A stretch of DNA of 64,000 nt from Alcanivorax sp. (GTDB taxonomy: Bacteria; Pseudomonadota; Gammaproteobacteria; Pseudomonadales; Alcanivoracaceae), in the NCBI RefSeq assembly GCF_017794965.1, contig NZ_CP051240.1:2356001-2420000 (forward strand), read 5' to 3'. A model generated the notes under the pieces. It was not told the origin of the DNA and ran no database searches. It was given only the letters and a program-made list of their open reading frames with translations. Position numbers and translations under genes: made by a program. Positions 22,519 to 32,008 of the stretch are shown here, in pieces. How positions within the stretch are numbered: position 1 is the stretch's first letter; each line of letters starts with the position of its first letter.

Positions 22519-23772
22519 TCAGGGCGTCTGTCCGAAATATCGCTGCACTGCCCGTTCCGCTTCCCGGATCGGCGTCGCACTCTGTGACTGCGAAGGGGCA
22601 AAGTTGGTCGTCTCCAGATCATAGGTATAGAGATCGATACTCTGGTCTTCCTCTTCGGCTGTTCGGATCTGCCCCTGCTCAGACGGATAAAGCACCGTAT
22701 TCACGATATTGCCCAGATGCTCCAGTAACACCGAGAACGTCCCCGTAGTTGATGAAGTCCCACCATGGCCGGGAGGCCCTTCAGTGAGACGCAAGCCCAA
22801 CATCTTCGGGTTCAATGGCCGCAAGGCCGGGTACCGGGAAGAAACCTGCGGAGAAAGATGATCAAACGCATGAAGTGGAAAGTTATTGAGTATGCCACCG
22901 TCTACCCACAGGCCGTGATAATCACTGGCATTCTGGTTGTACTGACCAGTGGGAACATTGGCCTCCACCTTTACCGGTTTGAAAATGAGCGGCAGATTCA
23001 TTGAAATGCCCACCGCCTCGGCCACCGGAAAGTCCGGCGTGTGACGTTTTGAGAACACCGCAGGACAATGGCGGGTAACATTCGCACCGGTAATGACCAG
23101 ATCGACACCGGTAAGCTGGAAGAACTGGCTGAAGTTTAACGCAGCGGCACCGGAAACAATCACCCCTCCCGTGCTCTGCAGAATACGCCGGGACAGATAC
23201 CCCGCCACGGCCCCACTGAGGAAACGTCGTGGCGCAAAGCCAGGAAACAGCCCACGGTCAAACACCAGATTATAGAGATACCCTTGTGGGTGTTGAGCAA
23301 GCTGGCGCACCATCGGATCACTGGTGGGCCCGAAAGCACCACTACTTACCAGGGCGCCAAACATCGCCGCCAGTTGAGACCATCCAGAAATGCTTTGCTG
23401 TCGGGCAGTGAGAAAGCTCGACACCGATACGCCTGCGGGCGCATCGTTTTTCATCTGTGGCTGGTTTCGGCTGTCAATAGAGCGATAGAACCCCGGATTC
23501 GGACCGTCAAAAAAACCGGTAAACGTGGACGCATTACTGAGGATGCGCTGCAGCTCAGCGGAATCGAGTCCCATCGCCAACATCAGGGCCGTGATAGCCC
23601 CAGCCGAAGCACCACTGATGCCCTTGATCTGGTTCTGCCCCGGACGGTTGATGTCGATGGGTAGCACCCCCATGCTCTCCAGCGCACGGATGGCACCGAG
23701 GTAAGTTACCCCTTTGCCGCCGCCGCCTTCCAGGGCCAGGTACTCCACATCCTGTGGTCTGGAAATCTGCAT
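22519..23772 (-). CDS. Patatin-like phospholipase
   Basis: A 417-residue patatin-fold lipase. The glycine-rich oxyanion motif LEGGGGKGVTYLGAIRAL lies at 14-31, the nucleophile elbow GISGASAG at 51-58 (Ser56), and the catalytic aspartate in WVDGGILNNFP near residue 291. There is no signal peptide. The spacer between the catalytic residues is long (about 235 residues). It starts 11 nt after the stop of the 1050-residue gene, so the two form a transcriptional unit. This suggests a phospholipase effector with a dedicated partner, but the biological role is unknown. Confidence 0.88.
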   Translation of the reverse strand: MQISRPQDVEYLALEGGGGKGVTYLGAIRALESMGVLPIDINRPGQNQIKGISGASAGAITALMLAMGLDSAELQRILSNASTFTGFFDGPNPGFYRSIDSRNQPQMKNDAPAGVSVSSFLTARQQSISGWSQLAAMFGALVSSGAFGPTSDPMVRQLAQHPQGYLYNLVFDRGLFPGFAPRRFLSGAVAGYLSRRILQSTGGVIVSGAAALNFSQFFQLTGVDLVITGANVTRHCPAVFSKRHTPDFPVAEAVGISMNLPLIFKPVKVEANVPTGQYNQNASDYHGLWVDGGILNNFPLHAFDHLSPQVSSRYPALRPLNPKMLGLRLTEGPPGHGGTSSTTGTFSVLLEHLGNIVNTVLYPSEQGQIRTAEEEDQSIDLYTYDLETTNFAPSQSQSATPIREAERAVQRYFGQTP

Positions 23773-23783
23773 ACCAGCTCCCG

Positions 23784-26700
23784 TTAGCCGTCAACCGGTA
23801 GCCAGTTTCCTTCCTCATCCTTCTCCCAGGCCGGCAGGCTGCCATCATCACGCAGGCGTACCAGGCTGGTTGGGAACCTTACCTCCCAGGGTTCACCCTC
23901 AGGAACCTCTTCCCCAGGGCGCCCCAAACGCTCGGCGATTTCCTCGGCAATAGGTAAATAGAGATCGCTGGTCACCGCCGGTAACGGTCCCCCCATCCAT
24001 GGCTCTCCAAAGTTCATGAAATGATCCACCGCTCCTTCGAAGCCAGGACGCAACGGCACCACAACCCGACAATAGCCTGCCTTCATGAACTGATTGAACA
24101 ACGGGTCCGCGTCTTCCATGGCAATGCGATCACTCCACTGTGACTTGCGCCCCCAGAAATAGGGATAGGTCAGCCAGGTCATCTGCTCCCATTCAAAGGC
24201 CTGCTCAAAGAAACGCACATAAGGACCTTCCGCTTCGTTCTCCCACAAATTGACCTGCGGCAAGCCATTGCTACCCGTTTCGACAGCATTGAAAAGCTCA
24301 TAGTGCTGTTCTGTCATGATGCTGATACAGGCTTTTTTCAGTTCATCCACCATGATTTCCTGATTCAATGCCGGGCTTTTACCTTCAATCACAATGCCCG
24401 CTTCTGCTTTCAGGGCGGCCAGCTTTTCCTCATATTCGGCAAGGCGAGCCAGATAGGCCGTCGTAAGTTTCGCATGGGTTTCATGACGCCACTTGGCCAT
24501 GGCCCGGTCGGTACGCTGACATTTCACTTCCACCGCAATCGCCAGATCAGAGTGGTCAAAACTGTTGATGGCCAGAGGAATTGCCAGTACTTCGTTATCC
24601 AGAGAGGTATGCCACACCCGAATACCCGCATTGGAAATACGGTTGCCACGCTGCCCCACCACAACATCCACACTGGCTTCATCAGACCAGGTGTTCCCCA
24701 CCACTCCTACCGTTGCATAGATGGCACGGTATCCTTCATCAATCTGAATCTGGCTGGAATGGTTATAGTCTGTCTTGTCATCGCCACCACCCGCATTGTA
24801 ATCATGAGACTTGGTGATATACGGCTCCGGAGGAGGCGTTACGTCGGTGGCATGGTAGGCGGATACCCAGGTGTGATAATTGAATTCCGTCAGCTGATCT
24901 GGCCGTATGCTGAAGGGCATGGGCTTGACCAGCTCAGTGGCGCTAACATGGGCACGACGCAGGGCTTCGAGCAAAAACGCCCCCGGTTCCGGAACCATGA
25001 AATCAAACATGGTACGCAGGCCGTAGTTGAACATCTGCGCTTCATAGACTTTCTCTATCCACTGGTAGATACCCCGTACATGCCCATCGCCACCGGTATT
25101 ATCGAGAGTATGCTTATTGGTTTCCTCCACTTCCGTGGTGATCTTGCGCGACTCACGCTCAAGCACCCTCTCGGCAATTTTCTTTGAACTACGCTGCGTG
25201 ACTTCCTTGGAAAACGTGGAGGCAGATTTGGTCACCTCCGTTTTGGAGCGTGAGTAAGACCCTTCCACACTGGCAGAGAACTCTACGGCAGGACCGTACT
25301 TGGCCGTAATACTCATTCCGGCCTTGAGCTTGGCATCTTCCTGAATGGTTTCACTACTTTCCCGGGCCATTTCGAAACGGTCCGTAGACTCCAGTTCGCG
25401 CTCTTCTGAGGTTGTGGTTTCCACTTCACGGAATGTGAGTTCTTCAGTCTGGTTACGACGGCGGTGGGTACGCTCCTTGCCTTCCCCCTGCAGCACATTC
25501 TCGATATGTGCAATATCACGGGCCTCATAGCGCTTGAGGAACTGCTTGACCACCAGCAGATCAGCCACCCCAACCGGTTTCACATCACCGTGGGTACGCG
25601 GTACACGAACGTCCAGCGGTAACAGCTCGGGGAGCGGAAACAAGGTGCCCGCAGAGATCCCCATGCTGGTCATCACCCAGGGCGTTGCTATAGGGGAATT
25701 GATCAACACCATGGTGTTGCCAATTCGTTTGAAGGTACGGTGCACACCAGGATCTGCCAGCTTTTCCAGCTGCTGACCCACCGCAGCAGCTTCCACACGC
25801 AACTGACTGACTACCTCATCCACGGGCTGCGCCGTGACACTCAGGTTGCGCAGCTTGAGGGCTTGCTGGGTATTCTTGCTGAGCTTTGCTCCCGCCTCCG
25901 CGGTCATCAGAAAAGACCGACTCTCCGGCTTGCTCGGCTCAAAAGCGGTTCGCCCGGCAAAGGTGGTGCGGGCCATCATTGGCGCCTTGTCCGCCATAAC
26001 CAGCGGGGTAGAGAAATCAATCTCTGCCATCCGGGCCAACATCCCCGCATTATCCGTTTCCGGGACAGCGCGGGTCATATTCGGGTTGACCCGGGAAGAC
26101 GGTGAGGCGATTGCGCTTTGTAGCGGTGACAGGTATGGCGAATACCCCTTGTCAAAGGCTGCCTTCAGGATACTTTGCGGCTGAAGCGCCTTGGGAGGCA
26201 ACAGGGCCTTGCTGGGCTTGACGGGGGACTGCACCAACTTCTGTCCATCAATACGTGTCAGCTCATCAATGGCACCCAGTATGCCCTTGAAATTAGCCAT
26301 CCCTTCGTCAAACGCCTTACGCGTTTCATCCGGATCAGGCTCTTGCTTTTTTTTCCGTGGGGAGCGGAGAATCGAGCCGAGAGAAAGCCCCTCAGGCATC
26401 AACAGGCTTCGCTGGCGGTATCTGCGAAGTCGCTCCGGCAGGTCAACCTGGTGAGCGTCCTCAGCCAATACCTGGAACAACATCATGTCACGCAACGCCT
26501 GGGTAATATGATGCAAGGGGCGGCGGTGCTCTTCAGGAAGAAACTTGATGGCAAGAATAGAATCCTTGAGCACACTCAGTTCCTTCTGATACTGAGCCAT
26601 TGCCACCAGTTCAGTCGGTGACTTGCCAAAGGCTTCCTCAACCGCAGCAACCAAATCATCAGGATCAACCGCCGAGGCCTCTTGCAAGGCATCGAACGAA

Positions 26701-26936
26701 GCCTCTACGGTACGCAACTGGGTGTCGAAAAGCAGACTCTCACGTGCCCCGATGAACGCCTTACTGGCAACAAACTTCCGTGCCTGCCCCTTGATCTTTT
26801 CCCGAGGAGTGTCTGAAGAAGCGAACTCGCGGAGCTTTTCCTGAAAGGTGGATTCGGTAGCCAGCGAAATTGAGGTGATATCCTCTCTGGGCTCCACCGG
26901 TGGACGAATATGGATAAAGTTGAAAAGCGTTTCCAT
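23784..26936 (-). CDS. Large protein of unknown function paired with a patatin
   Basis: A 1050-residue protein that I do not recognise. I start at the ATG at 26936, which has a GAGGG site; the frame extends to 26984. No signal peptide or obvious membrane helices are visible. The N-terminal 400 residues look helical. Around residues 490-610 there is a highly charged, Ser/Thr-rich coiled-coil-like region (RRNQTEELTFREVETTTSEE... SKTEVTKSASTFSKEVTQRS). A beta-rich region with many aromatics follows, and the C-terminus includes TWLTYPYFWGRKSQW and CRVVVPLRPGFEGAVDHF. The tight coupling to the patatin gene suggests the two products act together. Confidence 0.7.
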   Translation of the reverse strand: METLFNFIHIRPPVEPREDITSISLATESTFQEKLREFASSDTPREKIKGQARKFVASKAFIGARESLLFDTQLRTVEASFDALQEASAVDPDDLVAAVEEAFGKSPTELVAMAQYQKELSVLKDSILAIKFLPEEHRRPLHHITQALRDMMLFQVLAEDAHQVDLPERLRRYRQRSLLMPEGLSLGSILRSPRKKKQEPDPDETRKAFDEGMANFKGILGAIDELTRIDGQKLVQSPVKPSKALLPPKALQPQSILKAAFDKGYSPYLSPLQSAIASPSSRVNPNMTRAVPETDNAGMLARMAEIDFSTPLVMADKAPMMARTTFAGRTAFEPSKPESRSFLMTAEAGAKLSKNTQQALKLRNLSVTAQPVDEVVSQLRVEAAAVGQQLEKLADPGVHRTFKRIGNTMVLINSPIATPWVMTSMGISAGTLFPLPELLPLDVRVPRTHGDVKPVGVADLLVVKQFLKRYEARDIAHIENVLQGEGKERTHRRRNQTEELTFREVETTTSEERELESTDRFEMARESSETIQEDAKLKAGMSITAKYGPAVEFSASVEGSYSRSKTEVTKSASTFSKEVTQRSSKKIAERVLERESRKITTEVEETNKHTLDNTGGDGHVRGIYQWIEKVYEAQMFNYGLRTMFDFMVPEPGAFLLEALRRAHVSATELVKPMPFSIRPDQLTEFNYHTWVSAYHATDVTPPPEPYITKSHDYNAGGGDDKTDYNHSSQIQIDEGYRAIYATVGVVGNTWSDEASVDVVVGQRGNRISNAGIRVWHTSLDNEVLAIPLAINSFDHSDLAIAVEVKCQRTDRAMAKWRHETHAKLTTAYLARLAEYEEKLAALKAEAGIVIEGKSPALNQEIMVDELKKACISIMTEQHYELFNAVETGSNGLPQVNLWENEAEGPYVRFFEQAFEWEQMTWLTYPYFWGRKSQWSDRIAMEDADPLFNQFMKAGYCRVVVPLRPGFEGAVDHFMNFGEPWMGGPLPAVTSDLYLPIAEEIAERLGRPGEEVPEGEPWEVRFPTSLVRLRDDGSLPAWEKDEEGNWLPVDG

Positions 26937-27320
26937 GGCGATCCCTCGCTTTCGTTTAATGGCATTGTTGTGCGATCCGTGCACGATGAAGTCACCCTAG
27001 TAGAGGACATAGCCATAAACTGAGAAAACAATCACAGATAGAAGAGAATACGAAATAGCTTACATGTCACGCTTTTGTGCCCGCGCGACGAAGACTCATA
27101 CTTGTATCGATGCAACCGGAACCTTCTGGTTTCCCATCCTTCCAGCATGCTCCCGACGCAGCCACCTCCGTTCATTCAAGCGCTTGATACGCTCATGCGG
27201 GCGGCTCCGCAGTGAACAACTATCGGTATTCTGTCACTTGTTTGAACGCTTGTGCCAAGCCCAGAATGAGACATACTCTTTTCAAAGTCTCACTGCAAAC
27301 AAAGGCAGAAGGAGCGCAAA
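26937..27320. other. Divergent intergenic region
   Basis: This 384-bp region lies between the divergent large gene and the MpaB-family gene and must hold both promoters. A 116-codon plus-strand frame from 27064 overlaps the MpaB gene and has no ribosome-binding site or protein-like composition; I do not call it. No repeat of the families seen elsewhere is present. Confidence 0.5.
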
Positions 27321-28208
27321 ATGGCTACTCCCTCCAATAAAAAAGCCGACCCCATCACCCTCGGGCCTGACTCCCTGGCCTGGACCCATGCCGGGGACAA
27401 CCTCCAGCTGTTGATGGCGGGTACCACGCTGCTGTTGCAAGTCTCCCATCCTGTGGTGGGCGCTGGCGTGGGTGACCACTCCGTATTCAAGGAAGACCCC
27501 TGGGGTCGCCTCAAGCGTACCACCGAGTGGGGGCTACGCCTGATGTACGGGGGCGAGCAGGGTTCGCCCCAGGCAGGGCGTGATCTTCGCGAACTGCACC
27601 GTAACATCAAGGGTGCCGATGCCAAGGGGCGCAAGTATTTTGCGCTGGACCCGGAAGCCTATGCCTGGGTGCACATGACCACGTACTACGCCATGATCAC
27701 TACGCAACGGCTATTCGGTGACAAGCCGTTCACTGCCAGTGAGGAAGCCCAGCTGTTGCAGGAATGGGTGCAGCAGGGCCGGGTGCTGGGCATTCGTGAT
27801 CAGGATATGCCACACAGCGTTCCCGCGTTCTGGGAATACTTCAACAACATGGTGGAAAACCGGCTGGAGAATACCGACACCGCCCGTTATCTGCTGGATG
27901 TGAGCCTGAGCCGGGTAAAAAAACCGCCGCAGCTATCGCTCATGCCGGACTGGTTGTGGAAGCGCCTATACCGTCAGTTAGGCAAGGGCGCCAAGCTCAC
28001 CACCTATGCCACCCTGCCCCCTGGTCTGCGCAAGAAATTCCACGTGCACTGGACCGGACGGCTGGCACGTCGCTTCGAGCGCAAGCGCCGGACGATTCGC
28101 AATCTGGCCAAGCTGGTGCCGCCGAAGGTGCGTTACCTGCCGCCGGCCTATCTGGCGGTCACCGGTCAGCTTGAACGCTTCCAACCGGTGATTCGCGAAG
28201 CCGCTTAG
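27321..28208 (+). CDS. MpaB-family (DUF2236) oxygenase-like protein
   Basis: A 295-residue soluble protein matching the DUF2236/MpaB-family pattern: an N-terminal ITLGPDSLAWTHAGDNLQLLMAGTTLLLQVSHPVVGAGVGDHS, then the D-P-W-G-R-L-x-R-T block and AYAWVHMTTYYAMI. Family members are b-haem proteins, including the latex-clearing and mycophenolic-acid-type oxygenases, with conserved histidines in these regions. The substrate here is unknown. A GGAG site lies 6 nt before the ATG. Confidence 0.85.
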   Translation: MATPSNKKADPITLGPDSLAWTHAGDNLQLLMAGTTLLLQVSHPVVGAGVGDHSVFKEDPWGRLKRTTEWGLRLMYGGEQGSPQAGRDLRELHRNIKGADAKGRKYFALDPEAYAWVHMTTYYAMITTQRLFGDKPFTASEEAQLLQEWVQQGRVLGIRDQDMPHSVPAFWEYFNNMVENRLENTDTARYLLDVSLSRVKKPPQLSLMPDWLWKRLYRQLGKGAKLTTYATLPPGLRKKFHVHWTGRLARRFERKRRTIRNLAKLVPPKVRYLPPAYLAVTGQLERFQPVIREAA

Positions 28209-28217
28209 GTGCAGTTT

Positions 28218-28587
28218 TACCACAGAGGTCACAGAGTTCACTGAGGAAAAGCCTTACCTCTTTGGCTCTGGCTGATCTGTACCAAGCGTTTCGCGGTGGA
28301 ACCACCGCCCCCACAAACAAAGATCACGAGGGACGAGTTTCGAAAGGCCAAAGGGAAAGACCCTCGCCTGGTCGGAAATTCAGCGCGCTGAAGCTCCCTC
28401 AGGGTCAAGCATCGTAGGGTGGAAATCGGCGAATGCCGATCTCCACCGTCACACCCAATGGCGGAGATGGGCTAACGCCCATTTCCGCCCTACCACGAAT
28501 CTAAAATCATAGTAGCTGTCTTACCACAGAGGGCGCAGAGCTCACTGAGATAAAACACAAGTGATTCTCTGTGATCTCTGTAGTAAA
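28218..28587. repeat. Diverged composite repeat plus a separate CACAGAG-type inverted repeat
   Basis: 28218-28495 follows the same order of blocks as the 342-bp units at 8691 and 9059, but with many substitutions and deletions. 28521-28587 is a separate imperfect dyad with TTACCACAGAG at one end and CTCTGTAGTAAA at the other. Together they fill the gap 28209-28609; no gene is seen. Confidence 0.75.
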
Positions 28588-28609
28588 TAATCTTTTTGTG
28601 CGTCCTGCG

Positions 28610-29614
28610 TCAGGCATCAGGCTCAATCACAAACCGCATCACGCCGATGATCTGGTTGTCTTCGGTGCGCACTTCCACGCGCCAGTGGCCGGCTGACGGT
28701 TGCGGGACATGACGCTTGTGTGACCAGGTACGAAAACCCGAGTCCCGACCGCCGAAAACTTTCAAGGGGATGCGATCTACCCGTTCGCCGTTCTGGAACC
28801 AGTAATGATAAACCTCCTGCCCGAGGCCCAAGGGCGCTTTGATGGCGGTATAGGCATAGAGCCCCTCCTCCACTTCACTGGCAGAAAAAACCTCGCCGGT
28901 GACCAGCGGTAGCCGTTGTTCACGGTTAAACGACAACGCCATGGCCCGCTCTTGAAGTGACAAGGTCAACGGCGGCACCAGCGGCGCCAACCAGCGGGGC
29001 GCCAGGGCGATCACCGCAGAAACGGCGACCAGTCCCAGCCAGCGAAACCATTTTCGCGGCCCACCAACACGCCAGAAGCTGGGCAGGGCAAACAATGCTG
29101 TCAGCCAGCCCGACCAGGTCAGCGCCTTGTCGGTTTCCCATTGAAAGATCAGCGGCAGCAACACCAGCAACGCCACAAAAAGCGCCCAGGCGTGGAAGCC
29201 AAAATACAGCGCCCTGTGGCGGGCCAGCCAGAAGTAGATCGGATCAATGATGCTCATCAACGCCGCACTGATGACCAGGGTGGTGAAGAGGATATATTCC
29301 GCCCCACCGGACCACTGCAGCAGGACAAAAGGCAGACTGAAGAAGAAGGCTTCCTGATGCACCGCCTGCAGCATCAGCTTGAGCGCCCCCTGTGAGACTC
29401 CTTCCATGGCAGTACCAACAAACCTCTGCTGCCAAAGCCCCTCACTGAGTAACAACACCCAGCTGAGCACCAGAAACCCGGTGAGCACTGCGGCCAGCCA
29501 GGGTTGCCGGTCTACCAGAAAATAACTGCCAAGGCCCAACGCAAAACTGACCACCGCCCACAGGTGGCGGAGGCGATAGAGAGTATCTGACAGGGACTGC
29601 AGGGCCAGAGGCAA
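28610..29614 (-). CDS. DUF5924-family membrane protein with C-terminal DUF2914-like domain
   Basis: About 334 residues: several N-terminal membrane helices (HLWAVVSFALGLGSYFLV; WLAAVLTGFLVLSWVLLL and others) followed by a periplasmic C-terminal domain. That domain includes YHYWFQNGERVDRIPLKVFGGRDSGFRTWSHKRH and HWRVEVRTEDNQIIGVMRFVIE, the pattern of DUF2914. I start at a TTG at 29614 because GGAG lies 7 nt upstream and no ATG fits. The longer open frame to 29887 runs through repeat DNA. The function is unknown. Confidence 0.75.
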   Translation of the reverse strand: MPLALQSLSDTLYRLRHLWAVVSFALGLGSYFLVDRQPWLAAVLTGFLVLSWVLLLSEGLWQQRFVGTAMEGVSQGALKLMLQAVHQEAFFFSLPFVLLQWSGGAEYILFTTLVISAALMSIIDPIYFWLARHRALYFGFHAWALFVALLVLLPLIFQWETDKALTWSGWLTALFALPSFWRVGGPRKWFRWLGLVAVSAVIALAPRWLAPLVPPLTLSLQERAMALSFNREQRLPLVTGEVFSASEVEEGLYAYTAIKAPLGLGQEVYHYWFQNGERVDRIPLKVFGGRDSGFRTWSHKRHVPQPSAGHWRVEVRTEDNQIIGVMRFVIEPDA

Positions 29615-29751
29615 GGGCGTTCTCCGTTGGTGATTGGCAATTTGATGATGCTTGGCAGGCGGGGTTCCTGCGCCGGCGGATATTTTAGGAGAATTAAACA
29701 ATACACCTTCCAGAATTCCGGAGATTCCAGAGCATAACGCGGCCAGTCTTG

Positions 29752-29902
29752 TTGTGGGAGCCCGGCTTGCCTGGGCGAACAACCCCGTTTCAAATGACGA
29801 AAGGCGGGGCTCGAAAGACAAAACCGGAAACCGTGTTGAGCGGTTTCGGATCTCGTTACCCGCTTGCGTCAAGGTTCGCCCAGGCAAGCTGGGCTCCTAC
29901 AA
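29752..29902. repeat. Inverted repeat, family E
   Basis: The arms TTGTGGGAGCCCGGCTTGCC and GGCAAGCTGGGCTCCTACAA are separated by about 110 bp. Shorter relatives occur near 4983, 5990, 55410 and 63560. It occupies most of the 29615-29970 gap together with the tRNA terminator. Confidence 0.7.
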
Positions 29903-29935
29903 AAGCGGAAAGCTATCTTATGGGACTGCACAAAC

Positions 29936-29960
29936 AAAAACGCCCCGCAGTGCGGGGCGT
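29936..29960 (-). terminator. Intrinsic terminator after tRNA-Ser
   Basis: Minus strand: the stem CGCCCCGCA/TGCGGGGCG is followed by TTTTTG. It lies 11 nt downstream of the tRNA 3' end. Confidence 0.8.
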
Positions 29961-29970
29961 TTTCAGAATA

Positions 29971-30060
29971 TGGCGGAGAGGGCGGGATTCGAACCCGCGA
30001 TACGGTAACCCGTATGGTTCCTTAGCAGGGAACTGGTTTCAGCCACTCACCCACCTCTCC
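29971..30060 (-). tRNA. tRNA-Ser (GCT)
   Basis: The 90-nt sequence folds as a class II tRNA with acceptor GGAGAGG/CCTCTCC, an encoded CCA end, a long variable arm and T-arm GGGTTCGAATCCC. The anticodon loop CTGCTAA gives anticodon GCT, which reads AGC/AGU. It lies downstream of csrA, as in related gammaproteobacteria. Confidence 0.97.
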
Positions 30061-30166
30061 GGAATGCGGTACTGCTGGTGTCAGGAAAATGTGCACTCTT
30101 TGTTGGCGCTGTTTCCTGACACGCCGCGCATCATAACGATTTTACGGAGAAAATACAGCCCAAAAA

Positions 30167-30355
30167 TCAGGCAGACTCGCTGTCTGATGATTTTTCGTGC
30201 TGAATCCGCTGATAAATTTCTTCCCGGTGCACGGCAACCTCTTTCGGCGCGTTCACACCGATGCGTACCTGGTTACCTTTTACACCCAGAACGGTGACGG
30301 TGACTTCGTCACCGACCATCAGGGTCTCTCCGACTCGACGCGTAAGAATAAGCAT
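30167..30355 (-). CDS. csrA: Carbon storage regulator CsrA
   Basis: A 62-residue RNA-binding protein, MLILTRRVGETLMVGDEVTVTVLGVKGNQVRIGVNAP..., matching CsrA/RsmA over its whole length, including the N-terminal RNA-contact strand LILTRR and the GVNAPKEVAVHREEIY segment. AGGAGGGA lies just upstream of the ATG. It lies between lysC and tRNA-Ser, the conserved gammaproteobacterial order. It regulates translation and stability of target mRNAs globally. Confidence 0.97.
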   Translation of the reverse strand: MLILTRRVGETLMVGDEVTVTVLGVKGNQVRIGVNAPKEVAVHREEIYQRIQHEKSSDSESA

Positions 30356-30617
30356 GATGATCCCTCCTGGGGTCCTTGTTGTCCGTGAGCGCAATCCGTA
30401 CCCGGGGCTAACGGGCTCCGTCTGGTGACGGTTCCTTGGTCGGGACCATTTGCCCACCCCTCGCACGAGGCCGGCAGTATGCCTGAATCCGATTCTCAAG
30501 TCTTGTCAGCAGCTGGGGCAAAACCTACCGGTCGTCGCCCGGCTACTACCGTGGACGCCTTCCGCCCCCCCCTGTCATACGGTGGTAAAACCGGGACAAG
30601 GGGGCTCGGAATGGCGG

Positions 30618-30643
30618 CTGGATCAGCCTTCCGGCTGATCCAG
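30618..30643 (-). terminator. Perfect hairpin overlapping the lysC stop codon
   Basis: An 11-bp perfect stem (CTGGATCAGCC and its complement) closes a GGAA loop (minus strand) and contains the lysC stop codon. No T-run follows, so it may stabilise the mRNA end or pause polymerase rather than terminate. I see nothing else definable in the csrA-lysC gap (30356-30622). Confidence 0.45.
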
Positions 30644-31849
30644 TTCGAAGGCGGAGTGCAAGGCGCGAACCGCCAGCTCCAGGTACTTCTCGGCGATGAC
30701 CACAGACACCTTGATTTCCGAGGTGGAGATCATCTCGATGTTGACCCCTTCATTGGCAAGGGTTTCGAACATCTTGGAGGCCACGCCCGCGTGGGAACGC
30801 ATACCGACACCCACCAGAGACACCTTGGCGATCTTGTCGTCACCGATGATTTCCGGGTTACCCAGCTCTTCGGACGCGTTGCGCAAGGCTTCCTGGGCGC
30901 GGTTGAAGTCGTTGCGGTGCACGGTGAAAGTAAAGTCGGCGGCCCCGTCCTTGCCCACGTTCTGCACGATCATGTCGACTTCAATGTTCTCTGCACTTAC
31001 CGGACCGAGGATCTTGTAGGCGATGCCCGGGGTGTCCGGGGCGCCACGCACGATGATCTTGGCTTCATCACGGGTAAAGGCAATTCCGGAGATTACCGGC
31101 TTTTCCATATCAACCTCGTCGTCGACGGTAATAAGAGTTCCAGGGCCATCCTGGAAGCTGGACAGTACACGCAGCGGCACATTGTATTTGCCGGCGAATT
31201 CCACGGAGCGGATTTGCAGGACCTTGGAGCCCTGGCTGGCCATCTCCAGCATTTCTTCAAAGGTGATGGTGCTCAGACGGCGAGCATTGTCCACCACGCG
31301 CGGGTCGGTGGTGTAAACACCATCCACATCAGTGTAGATCTGGCACTCGTCTGCCTTCAGGGCAGCGGCCAGCGCTACTGCGGTGGTGTCCGAGCCGCCA
31401 CGCCCCAGGGTGGTGATGTTGCCTTCCGCGTCCACCCCCTGGAAACCGGCAACCACCACCACACGCCCGGCATCCAGATCGGCGCGCATCTTCTTGTCGT
31501 CGATCTCTTCGATACGGGCTTTGGAGTAGGTGTTGTCGGTGCGTAACGGAATCTGGGACCCGGTATAGGAGCGCGCTCCCAGTCCCAGTTTCTGCAAGGC
31601 CATGGACAGCAGTGAAATGGTCACCTGCTCACCGGTGGAGACCAGCACGTCCATTTCCCGGGCCGGAGGGTTATCACTGATGCCTTTGGCCAGTTCGATC
31701 AGACGATTGGTTTCACCGCTCATGGCGGAGACCACAACCACTACCTGATCACCCCGTTTATGGAAGCCTGCCACCTTCTCGGCGACAGCTTGAATGCGTT
31801 CGACCGTACCTACCGAGGTACCGCCGTATTTCTGCACGATAAGGGCCAT
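30623..31849 (-). CDS. lysC: Aspartate kinase
   Basis: Aspartokinase of 408 residues, the monofunctional Pseudomonas-type length. It starts MALIVQKYGGTSVG, carries the kinase motif TLGRGGSDTTAVALAAAL, and ends with two ACT domains for allosteric control by lysine or threonine. It catalyses the first step of the aspartate family pathway. It lies between alaS and csrA. No lysine riboswitch is visible in the leader. Confidence 0.96.
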   Translation of the reverse strand: MALIVQKYGGTSVGTVERIQAVAEKVAGFHKRGDQVVVVVSAMSGETNRLIELAKGISDNPPAREMDVLVSTGEQVTISLLSMALQKLGLGARSYTGSQIPLRTDNTYSKARIEEIDDKKMRADLDAGRVVVVAGFQGVDAEGNITTLGRGGSDTTAVALAAALKADECQIYTDVDGVYTTDPRVVDNARRLSTITFEEMLEMASQGSKVLQIRSVEFAGKYNVPLRVLSSFQDGPGTLITVDDEVDMEKPVISGIAFTRDEAKIIVRGAPDTPGIAYKILGPVSAENIEVDMIVQNVGKDGAADFTFTVHRNDFNRAQEALRNASEELGNPEIIGDDKIAKVSLVGVGMRSHAGVASKMFETLANEGVNIEMISTSEIKVSVVIAEKYLELAVRALHSAFELDQPEG

Positions 31850-32008
31850 ATAGTCGCTTTGTCTGCAAAAAAGAGCGCGTAACTTTAGCAGAAACGCACC
31901 TGGATTTCATGTCGGGGTGGTTTGGCGACCCTGGCAAGACACCATGACCGCCTGGCAAAAAACGCTGAAAATGGCGGAAATGCCCAGCACATCTGCCCTT
32001 CAGACCGC

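Noticed and set aside
27064..27414. 116-codon plus-strand frame before the MpaB-family gene
   Set aside because: No ribosome-binding site, Cys/Arg-rich unstructured composition, and it overlaps the true gene start.
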